From Aquarana catesbeiana (taxonomy: Eukaryota; Chordata; Amphibia; Anura; Ranidae), in contig NC_133327.1 of assembly GCF_042186555.1 (NCBI RefSeq), positions 54,248,408-54,312,407 of the forward strand: a stretch of DNA of 64,000 nt, read 5' to 3'. Below are positions 37,401 to 48,878 of the stretch, one piece after another; positions within the stretch are counted from its first letter, which is position 1, and each line of letters starts with the position of its first letter. Position numbers and translations under genes: made by a program. Under the pieces are notes generated by a model. That model made no database searches and was not told the origin of the DNA. It was given only the letters and a program-made list of their open reading frames with translations.

Positions 37401-40400
37401 AGTGAATGGCATTTTGTGTCCGTGGGGGTGTTGGGTGTTGAGTGCAACACTTACGGTTCGTTGCTGGAGGATGAGTCCGATGGCAGGTGGGGTCGGCTGC
37501 TTTGATCCTGAGGCGGAAGTCCGAGTGCAGATGTGTTGAGGCACTGGTATAGGGATGTTGATGCTTCTGTTTGCAGGTGAGTCTAGGAGCTAGAGCGTAG
37601 TGGTGTTCTAGTGGCAATCCAAGGGTCTGAAATAGAGGTGGACTAGAGTGCTGCGGATAGAGCAATACGTCAGTAACCAATAGATAATTGCATTGACAGA
37701 TTACTGGTATAAAGTATGGAAACTAGTGGAAGAGGAACTTAGGTTTTCGGTTCGCAGTTGCTGGATATGATATTGCTGTATAATTCAGCTAGCGCGAAGA
37801 TTAGAGGGGGTGTTTGACACCGTTAAATCCTCTACGTGGGGGTAAACAGAGTCAGTATCACCGGAGTTAAAGAGTTAAGGTGTCGGACTGTCAGAGCTCA
37901 GGGGGTCTGTGGGATGAGTTGTCGGCCATTGTTGTGTAGATGCGAACATCCTCAGGTGAGAAGATGATTTTGTTGTCTACGAGGAGGTAAGGCACCGTTG
38001 GTTAGTGCGGTAGGGGCAGCCATATCAGGGATTATACTCCAGGAGTGAAGGAGCTTTAGGCCTTTATCTAGGTCTCCTATTGCATGCGTCTGACCATTGC
38101 GGACAACAAGGATGGTAGCTGGGTGGCGCCATTTGTATGGTACTTTGTGGTTCTGCAGACCTTTGGTTATCGGGTTCAGTTGCCGTCGCAGTTGGAGGGT
38201 GTACTTGGACAGGTCAGGGAAAAGTTGTATCCCAGTATAGGGGCTGGGTAGTGGAGATTTTGCTCTAAGGCCCATAAGGAGCTTTTCTTTGGTTTGATAG
38301 AAGTGAACCCTCATTAGTACATCTCTAGGGACTGAGGCTGCCAGGTGGGACGGTTTGGCAATTCTGTGTATTCTGTCAATAATGGCGTCTCTGGGGGAAG
38401 CTTCAGGTATCACTAGATGTATTAATTCTTTCGCGTAGCGTGGTAAGTCCACCGGGAGTATGGACTCCGGGACTCCCCTCAGTTTAATGTTGTTCCTGCG
38501 TGACCTGTCTTCTAAATCCGCCATTTTGGCGCGCATCCATGCCTGTTCCTCCTTGATATTGTCATAAGAATCAATCACTTCATTTACTGTGGAAGTACAG
38601 GCCTGTATACCTCTCTCAGCATTAGTCATTCTGTCATCTAGCTTGTGAATGTCAGCGGTGACTCTGTGGAACATGGATGAAAGATCATTCATGAGGGAGG
38701 ATTGAAGGGACAGAAGCATGTCCTTCAGAGTTGTGTCCATGACTGGCTGCCCTGATGTGGGGAAGGAGGCCATGGAGGAGTGCAGGGCCTGGTCTATGGA
38801 GAAGGGGATGGGAGCCTGGGCCTCAATTAGCTGGCGCTGTGTGTGCAGCGTCAGTGTATCTAGCCTCATCCGAGCTTTTGCTGGGCTGCTGGGGAGAGGG
38901 TCACTCTCTGGGGCTTGGTACTTGTCAGGAATCGTACCTGTGGAGTGCTGTGCGTCCTGGAGATCATCCGGGAGGTCTGTGTATGATTCGGACGGCGCGG
39001 CCTGGTCGGCGCCATCTTGGGAGTCCCAGCCCGCCGGCTTGTAGGCGAATTCTGTTAGTTTTTGGGGCTTGTGCTCCGTAAATCTTTTCCTGGATGGCTG
39101 CATCTTTGTCTCCTGAGTGCCTGGAGCGAGGATGGGTGCGGATGGAGTCGTGGTGTGGGCCGATTACGCTGGATTGTGTCCCCTGGCTGCTGAGCTATGC
39201 AGTTAAGCGTCCATCTTCAGCTCCGGTTGGCCACGCCCCCCCTAAAATGAGCACTTTTGATTTTGGACGTTCGAGTCCCATAGACTTCAATGAGGTTCTA
39301 ACGTTCTTGCGAAGTTTTACTCTGTTCGCAAGTTCTGGTGCGAACCGAACCAGGGCGTGTTCGGCTCATCCTTATTGGCAAGTGTAGTTCCTACTTTAGC
39401 CAGCTGGTAGTGCCTTGCTACCTTGGGGATAGAGTAGAATCCTAAGGGGAATGATGTTCCTCTGCAGCCTTCATAGGTGTGACAGGCAGATATCTAAATG
39501 CATGTTGCAACTCCCAGTGACCTTCCATGGCCATTTTGGTTGAAGGCAGTGCTAAAATATACTGTAGCAGTGCCCTGATGAGTTTGGTGCCCATTTTGTG
39601 AGTGGTTAGTGTAGGGAGAGGAACCCATCTGACAGAGACAGAATTAGGATCAGGGAAAGGTTCCAGTCTGAGAAGGGACAGAGCTAAGGACACTTCATGC
39701 ATGCTGTAGTAGTCAGCACTGATCTCCAGTACTGCTGCTGCCCCTTATGTCAGCTACCTGCCAGCCCACCACCCCTCCTGCAGATGCTGCCCCAGTAAGA
39801 TAAACTCAGGCTGTGTTGTTATCCAGTGTGCTAAGAATACACTGCTGTACAATGATACTGGAGTACAACCTTCCTGTATCAGCCAACCTACTGTAGCTAT
39901 ATTGCTCTGCCACTCCTGTGCCTTAAGGACTGTGTAGCATTTGGCTGGCACCTGCATTGTGCCTGTGTGGAGCGATTTTAGTACTGATTACTGAGTATTA
40001 CTGACGCTGTTACTGAGAGTTACTAAACATGATACTGAGTAATACTGAACCTGTTATTGAGAGTTACTGAACCTGTTACTGAGTGCTGCTGTGCCTGTTA
40101 CCCCAAGAGATATTGATTGCAAGATTGTGTAAGAGAAAGCTGCTGGTGCTCACGTTTGTTCTCTACAGGTGAAAGTGTTTTTTTGGAACTGCAGTGAACT
40201 AAATACAATACTGTGAAGCTGCCTTGGGCTCTGAGTGTGTTGTTTCCTCATGTTGGGTGCCATACAACTGGCCCCACCCACAACCCCCATCACTCCATTC
40301 CTTCTAGCTCTTAACTTTCTCTCCTACCCTGAATTTCTCACCACCACCACCAGTACTCACTCCCTGCTCTTTGTGCACCAAGTGTTGAATTGTAGGCCTA

Positions 40401-43400
40401 CAGTGTTTTTATCGACTTGTATTCCCTCTGTGTACACACTCCAGTGTTGAGCGTGCAGTAGGACTTTCACTCAGCCTTACATTTTTCTATATCTGCGTTT
40501 CCCCCTGGGTGGGCCCTTTAGTCTCTGCCCCCTCTTGCCACCACCCTCCCACTTGTCTTTGCTTATGCTTTCTTCACCTTTCCTATTCCCTCTTTTCTTA
40601 GGTTGCTAAATGGTACTGCTACTCATCCTTGGTTATCACATTTAAGATGTACTATTTAACTTGCTCTTCTTTTTCTGCAAAATATGAAATTTTTTATTTT
40701 TTTTGAAAAGCCAGTGGAGTGCAAAACACACCAAAAACTTCCGCCCGGTGCCAAAAAAAGTGCACACACATAAACAGTGAAACACAAAACGTGCAACGGG
40801 TGGTATGATCCCCCGGGGCGTTAGGCTTCAGACAGGGACTAAGGTACTAAACTTAGGTCCATCTGGACGAAACCAGACGGACACCCATTCTCTGGAAGGT
40901 CTGCCGAAACAGACCCACCCAAGTACTAGGTGGGACTCCCCCGAAGGGAGACCCCATGAGAGAGGGCAAACCAAGCCAAAAGGCCTATTTTCCACCCCCT
41001 CCCAAGACTTTCAGAGGAGGCCCAAGGACCCACACCCTACTCATAACACAGTGACAAACGCATATACACATCAAACAAAAAAAATACAAAAAAAGTGATA
41101 AACATGGGGATAAATAAAGAAAGTGGGGAAAAGGAAGGTTGGAGAGTAAAAAGTGACCATTGTGTAATACAATGGCCAGCCCTCCGGCCAGGAACATAAA
41201 TTTCCCCTGGTCCTAGCCAAAAAGCGCAGCCCTAGAAGCAGGTACAAAAAACATGTTGTGGTGAAGTCACCATGGTGCCATAAATCAAGTGCCAAAGCAC
41301 TGTGACTGTACAGCACCCCTGAACTGCCACTTCAGGGGCACATTCACCACTGGCTTTTTGTGCAACCCTGACCAGCAGCCCCCACCCCAGCCAGGAAGGC
41401 CTGAAGTTCTGGAAGCGTAGTGAGAGCCCTTTACCATCAGGCCTCACTGTCGATCCATCCCTCCTACCTAATTACATTCGGGAAATACCAACCGCTCCCC
41501 CGGTGGGAAAGAGGAGCCAGTGTTCTCTCCCGAAAAACTGACCGAAGCTAGAGCTACCCCAATCTAGGCCAGAAGGCCAGGGACCCAACCCTTCAGCCAG
41601 CCCCAGTGGTTCTCCATCCCCATCAGAAGGCTTCCCTTTCGGCTACGAACCGATCCAGGTTACCTTTACACCAGCAGGTTTTGCATAGCCTCCGCCATCC
41701 CTGATACCACTTTGCCGTAGATCAGGGACAGAAGCAAGCGCCACCTCCTAGCAACTGATAAGAACAGATACTACACTTGATCTTAGCCAAAAGGCTGAGA
41801 AGCGATAACCCAATTATTCTCTTTTCCGAGCAAGCGATGGCCTGGCAGAAAAATATGAAAAATACCTTAAATAAACAGATCTATAAAAAAAGACTCTGTC
41901 ACCATGCCTATGCAGTACAAAGTGACAATGTCTCTGCACAGGGCACCCACTTATACTCATGCTGAAAGCGTTCCCCTGCTGCTGCTTCCTCTGTCGGTGC
42001 ATCAACACTACCCTAAATCTCCCAGTATAGTATAAAGGAGAAAGAAGAAGCATTTAAATAAAGGAATTGTCAAAAACTGTCTCTTGTCATTTTTAACATT
42101 TTTGACAGTTTTTTAGTGAAATGGGAGGGGTACTTCTGTACCCCCTTACCATTTCACACAGGGGGGGCCGGGATCTGGGGGTCCCCTTGTTAAAGGGGGC
42201 TTCCAGATTCCGATAAGCCCCCCGCCCGCAGACCCCCACAACCACCGGCCAGGTTTGTGGGGATGAGGCCCTTGTCCTCATCAACATGGGGACAAGGTGT
42301 TTTGGGGGCTACCCCAAAGCACCCTCCCAATGTTGAGGGCATGTGGCCTGGTACGGTTCAGGAGGGGGGGCCGCTCTCTCGTCCCCCCTTCTTTTCCTGC
42401 GGCCTGCCAGGTTGCGTGCTCGGATAAGGGTCTGGTATGGATTTTTGGGGGGACCCCACGCCGTTTTTTTTTTTTTTTTGGCGTGGGGTTCCCCTTAAAA
42501 TCCATACCAGACCTGAAGGGTCTGGTATGGAATTTAGGGGGACCCCCACGTCATTTTTTAAAAAAAAATTTGGCAGGGGTTCCCCTTAATATCCATACCA
42601 GACCTGAAGGGCCTGGTATGGAATTTAGGGGGACCCCCACGTCATTTTTTTTTTATTACATTTTGGTTCCGGGTTCCCCTGTTTGGAATTCCCATGCCGT
42701 TTTTATCAATGAACTTCTATGTGTATTGTCGGACCGGCAATGCAATAGCCGCGAGTAGTTTTAAATGGCTTTCTTCCTTCTTAATGTCATTTTGCTGTCA
42801 GACTGTTCTAAACACGGGAAACATGCGCCCCTTTACAGGCATACTATAGACACCCCCCAGCTACGAAATTTAAAGGGATATTACACTTTTATTGTTTGAC
42901 TTTAAGCATTATTAAAATCACTGCTCCTGAAAAAACGGCCGTTTTTAAAACTTTTTTTTGCATTGATCCATGTCCCCTGGGGCAGGACCCAGGTCCCCAA
43001 ACACTTTTTATGACAATAACTTGCATATAAGCCTTTAAAATTAGCACTTTTGATTTCTCCCATAGACTTTTAAAGGGTGTTCCGTGGCATTCGAATTTGC
43101 CGCAAACATCCCAAATTGTTCGCTGTTCGGCGAACTTGCGAACAGCCAATGTTCGAGTCGAACATGAGTTCGACTCGAACTTGAAGCTCATCCCTAATCA
43201 GGTGTATGATATATTAATGCCAGCCTTTGGGGCGTGTAGTGTACCCTATGAAGGAATTTTAACTGTACAAATCTGTCCTTTGCTGAGATCATAAGAGGAA
43301 TAAACTGTTGTAGGCCCTCAGACCAATCCTCCTCAGTCAGTGTCGGAAGGTCACGGTGCCAGGCCGAGAAGACCCTAGTAGCCACAGAGCCGCAGGTAAG

Positions 43401-46400
43401 TCTAAAATAGATGGAAGATAGTGTTCTGTCTATGATGCGGGATGTAAGCAGCCTCTCCACCGAGTGGGGTATGACCTTAATAGAACCAGGGAACTGTGCC
43501 CTGAGGGCGTGCCTTAATTGAAGGAACCTAAAGTACATCCAGGGGGGGAGCCCGAACTTACTCTTCAGCCCTCCAAAAGGGAGCAGAAACCCCTCAGGCC
43601 TGACATCCCACATAGTTCTCACTCCGTATCTGGCCCAAACTTGTGGGTCAGGCACCGTCCGCAGACGGGGCAATGATGGATTACCCCATAAGGGTATGTG
43701 AGGGGAGAACATCTGTGGTTCCTCCATATGTTTGGAGACTTGTTTCCACACCCGTACCATAGTCCTCATGGGGGTAGCGATTTGCGTGGTGGATCTAGGC
43801 ACTCTATATACTATGTTACTCAGTTCAGAATAAGAACCCAGTATAGCTGCCTCTAGGTTAACCGATGGGTTGGATTGATCTTGCGTGAACTACCATCACA
43901 CTGATACAAGGACCTCAGCCCAGCAGTATTTCCTAAAGTTGGGGAGGGCGAGGCCACCTTCCGATAATCCAAGCTGGAGCGTGGATCTAGCTACTCTCGG
44001 TACCGACCCCTGCCATATAAATGAAGTGGCCGTTTGTGCTAATTTTGTAAAGAAGGACTTGGGTATACTAATGGAGGTGTTTCTAAAAACTTAAAGAAAT
44101 TTAGGGAGAAAGGACATTTTGAGTAGGTTAACTCGGCCTACAGGGGTGAGTGGTAAATTCTTCCAGACAGAGCACCTCAGTATGAGCTTCTGGAGGACCG
44201 GATATACATTGGACTCTAGGTACTTTGGCAGGTGTCTATAGATCTGGATACCCAGATATTTGAAGCTATCTACCCATTGGAGAGGGGCGGGGAGGTTCGG
44301 GGGGGTCTACCTTGGTTTAGGGGGAAGAGGACCGACTTATCCCAATTGATTCTAATACCTGAAAATTTGCCAAATGAATCAATCAATTCCAGGGCTGTCC
44401 GACAAAGATTGGTGGGGATCTTTAAGGTAGAGAAGGGTATCGTCAGCATACATAGACACTTTCTCGACAATGGGGTGTACTGATATGCCAGCGATCGTCC
44501 TTGAAGCCCTGAGGAGGATAGCCAGGGGCTCAATAGCAAGGGCAAATAGGGCCGGGGAAAGGGGGCACCCTTGCCTGGTGCCTCGGTGGAGCGGGAATGG
44601 TGCAGAAAGACGGCCATTTGTCCGAACCCTGGCTGTCGGGTCCGAGTATAGCATCCGGACCCAGGATATAAAGGTTGGACCCAGGCCAAACCTCTGAAGT
44701 ACATTCCACAGGTAGTCTCACTCCACCTAGTCAAAGGCCTTTTCAGCATCTAACAATGCTAGTACCTCCTCTCCCCCCCTTCTCAGCCACCCGGTCTATC
44801 ACTGTGAATAGCCTCTTCAGATTAATATATGTACCTTTGCCTGGCATAAAGCCAGTCTGGTCCCTATGTATCAAGGAAAGTATCACTGCAATGAGTCAGA
44901 ATTTTTGCGTCAATATTTAACAGTGAGATTGGTCTATAGGACGAGCAAAGCTCTGGGTCCTTCCCCGGGATGACCACAATCACAGCTCTCATCACAGGGG
45001 ATGGCAGAGTGTTTGCTCTAAAGGATGTTAAGAGGGCCCGCCTAAGTCTTGTAGCCAGCGAGGCACAATGTGTCTTGAAGGCCATCTTCCCCTGGGGTCT
45101 TGCCGGCCTGCATAGAAGACAGCGCCGTCTGAACCTCCTTTAGAGTAATTAGGGCCTCTAGTTTTAAACGTGCATCCTCTGATAGGATGGGAAATTGTAT
45201 ACTGTCTAGAAAGGTTTGGAGTTCTACTGAAGTGTACTCAACTCTGGAGGAATACAAATCTCTGTAATAGGCCACCGAGCATGCGTTTATGTCCCCTGGC
45301 TCTGATAGCAACCTCCCCGACCCGTCCTTAATGTTAGCAATGTGGGTAGTATCCGTAGACTCTCTAGAGAGTCAAGAAAGCATACGGCCCGACCTTTCAC
45401 CCTGCTCAAATACCTGTGCCTGATTTTCTGATGGGTAAAAATAGACAGGTCACTTTCCGGGCATGCTGGCTGGCCATGCACAGGCTGGAGGAACCAAAAG
45501 TCACACAATTTTGGGTGAGAAAAGTGCAGTGAGAATATGGAAGTCTTCACCTTCCAAGTGCCACACTCACTTAAAATACAGATGTGCTGAATGCATACTT
45601 TCTTCATTGACAAGTCACAGCCCTACCTTGGATGTCTGGATATTTTATCATCACCAACAGGCCGAACTGCAGATTGTTGGCTGTGCTATCTGTTCCAGCA
45701 ATGAACATTTCAAACACAGAAGCCTGCAGATTCTCCTGGCAAAATTCACTATTTTTCACATCTTTCTCCTGCAATGAAGAACAAGAATTGTGAATTTCAA
45801 GGCTCACTTCTGGTCACTTTTCCCAGCAGTGTGGTTTGGGGCACCTCTAAAGATGGCTATGTCAGTTATTTTTTATGCCTGTGGCCTATATCTCTTCTGT
45901 AATAAAATACCCCTACCTGCCTATTGCTATATGCATAGCTCAATTTACAGTGCTGGACTGGTCTCTTAGTGCCAGGATGACTAGCTCCTACGTATGTGCA
46001 GGAGTGACATCATCCTTCACCAGCCAATGATAAGGCCCGAAAACCAGCACTTAGAAGAAGATGACACTGGAGAGAAACCGTTGGACGGGTAAGTATTGAA
46101 GGCCCTTTCGCACATGCGGACGGTTTGTTCGTTTTTCATCCATCTGTTGACGGATGAAAAACGGACATCAATGCATCTCTATGGAAAAAAGCATGTAAAT
46201 GGATGATCTATTCATTTACATCTGTTTATATCTGCATCCGTCAACAACCATTTTTTAAAACTGATCAAAGCTCTATTTTTCTTCTGTTAAAGAAACAGAT
46301 CGGATGGGGTATATGTTCTGTTACCTTGCTGGCCTGGATGAGGAAGCAGTCTATGAAATCTCGGGGGAACTCTGGATCCAGGGATCTCTTGTGGGAGTTG

Positions 46401-47289
46401 ATTTCCTCCCTGATGAAAGATTTCACATGTTCACAGTCTGCAAACACCTTCTGATGGTGGCCCGGTAGATATTTCATTACTCTAGCAAACGAGACATACG
46501 CCTGAGTGGGGTGAAGAACAAAAATATAAAAGACTGAATGATAATGCTTCTTTGTAATCATTAATACATCAAGCAAGCAGCGTAAATATCTGAATTTGTT
46601 TGAAGTCTGAACCTCTTGCAGCATCTGTACAGCAGAGCTTAGACTTGGAGAGGGAGAAGCAGCACAAATATCAGGTGTGCTGGAGTGCAAACGGTCATGC
46701 TGATAAAAAGAGAAAGCAAAATAATAAAGAGATGAGCTTGTCAATGTGCTGTTTTTCCTTTTACTGTTTTACTACGAGGTGGGGAGGAGACCAGTAAGTG
46801 AAACTGCTGAAGAGAAAGATCAGGTCCTCTTTGCTGTGGAGCAGAGCTGTGTAAGTCTTGAGTCTGGATGAATAGAGATCATAGGTGTGCGCAGCCTATT
46901 GCATTAGGGTGTACACCCCAAAGCTCAAACACACGTGCCTTTCTCTGCAGCCTCAGCTGCACTGGGCAGTGAATGAATGGGAAGTGCTCTGTGCTGAGTG
47001 TTCATTCACAAACTGAAGCATAGTAAACAGTTTACCATGCTTCAGTTATGAATGAATACCATGAGCTAGTGTGTTCAATGTGTTCATTTAGAAAAGGAAG
47101 GGGTTGGTAAATTACATATTTACTAGCCCCTTCACCCGCTCTCCATCTTGAAAGAACCCCCTTTCTGCGGGACAGAAGAGCCAACATGGGGGGAAGCCCG
47201 GGCAGCAGGGGGAATTGGCACAGCATGTAGTGATTAGGGTAACACCCCCTGCGCACGCCTATGATAGAGATACACATCCTTTGACAGGT

Positions 47290-47375
<86 letters not shown>

Positions 47376-48819
47376 GACCCCCTTAAATTTTTCACTCTTT
47401 GTTATATTGCAGCCATTTGCTAAAATCCTTTAAGTTCATTTTTTTTCCTCATTAATGTACACACAGCACCCCATATTGACAGAAAAACACAGAATTGTTG
47501 ACATTTTTGCAGATTTAATGAAAAGAAAAACTGAAATATTACATGGTACTAAGTATTCAGACCCTTTGCTCAGTATTTAGTAGAAGCACCCTTTTGATCT
47601 AATACAGTCATGAGTCTTTTTCGGAAAGATGCAACAAGTTTTTCACACCTGGATTTGGGGATCCTCTGCCATTCCTCCTTGCAGATCCTCTCCAGTTCTG
47701 TCGGTTGGATGGTAAACATTGGTGGACAGCCATTTTTAGGTCTCTCCAGAGATGCTCAATTGAGTTTAAGTCAGGGCTCTGGCTGGGCCATTCAAGAACA
47801 GTAACGGAGTTGTTGTGAAGCCACTCCTTCATTATTTTAGCAATCAGTCGTCCTGTCCCTGCAGCTGAAAAACACCCCCACAGCATGATGCTGCCACCAC
47901 TATGCTTCACTGTTGGGACTGTATTGGACAGGTGATGAGCAGTGCCTGGTTTTCTCCACACATACCGCTTAGATTTAAGGCCAAAAAGTTCTATTTTGGT
48001 CTCATCAGACCAGAGAATCTTATTTCTCACCATCTTGGAGTCATTCAGGTGTCTTGCACTGAGGAGAGGCTTCCATCGGGCCACTCTGCCATAAAGCCCC
48101 AACTGGTGGAGGGCTGCAGTGATGGTTGACTTTCCACAACTTTCTCCCATCTCCCAACTGCATCTCTGGAGCTCAGCCACAGTGATCTTTGGGTTCTTCT
48201 TTACCTCTCTCACCAAGGCTCTTCTCCCCCGATAGCTCAGTTTGACTGGACGGCCAGCTCTGGGAAGGATTCTGGTCATCCCAAATGTCTTCCATTTAAG
48301 GATTATGGAGGCCACTGTGCTCTTAGGAACCTTAAGTGCAGCAGACATTTTTTTGTAACCTTGGCCAGATCTGTGCCTTGCCACAATTCTGTCTCTGAGC
48401 TCTTCAGGCAGTTCCTTTGACCTCATGATTCTCATTTGCTCTGACATGCACTGTGAGCTGTAAGGTCTTATATAGACAGGTGTGTGGCTTTCCTAATCAA
48501 GTCCAATCAGTATAATCAAACACAGCTGGACTCAAATGAAGGTGTAGAACCATCTCAAGGATGATCAGAAGAAATGGACAGCACCTGAGTTAAATATATG
48601 AGTGTCACAGCTAAGGGTCTGAATATTTAGGACCATGTGGTATTTCAGATTTTCTTTTTCAATAAATCTGCAAAAATGTCAACAATTCTGTGTTTTTCTG
48701 TCAATATGGGGTGCTGTGTGTACATTAATGAGAAAAAAATGAACTTAAATGATTTTAGCAAATGGCTGCAATATAACAAAGAGTGAAAAATTTAGGGGGG
48801 TCTGAATACTTTCCGTCCC

Positions 48820-48878
<59 letters not shown>

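Larger units (their letters stand above)
33238..39242 (-). mobile_element. Near full-length Tx1/L1-type LINE (6.0 kb)
   Basis: Complete non-LTR retrotransposon on the minus strand: 5' end GGGGGGGCGTGGCC at about 39242, a 139-bp 5' UTR, ORF1, a 539-bp spacer, ORF2, a 401-bp 3' UTR and an A-rich tail at 33238. It is flanked by a 16-bp target duplication TAAAATGAGCACTTTT (33222-33237 and 39243-39258), the mark of target-primed reverse transcription. It interrupts the hAT MITE, which interrupts CYP2 intron 6. ORF1 is intact and ORF2 has one visible stop, so the insertion is young. Confidence 0.92.
32387..39374. mobile_element. hAT MITE with 8-bp target duplication, split by a LINE
   Basis: Ends TAGGGATGAGC at 32387 and GCTCATCCTTA at 39374, flanked by a perfect 8-bp duplication TTGGCAAG (32379-32386 and 39375-39382), diagnostic of hAT. 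Without the inserted LINE it is about 0.98 kb. It contains an inner inverted repeat (about 32500-32740 against about 33020-33237) and a GAAGATGAAGA short repeat at 32778-32845. The ends resemble those of the long hAT element at 14015-21429, which may be its autonomous relative. Confidence 0.85.

Noticed and set aside
41755..41806. Functional U2 snRNA gene
   Set aside because: Only nucleotides 1-52 are present; the Sm site, later stem-loops and 3' box are missing and no convincing proximal sequence element is seen upstream.
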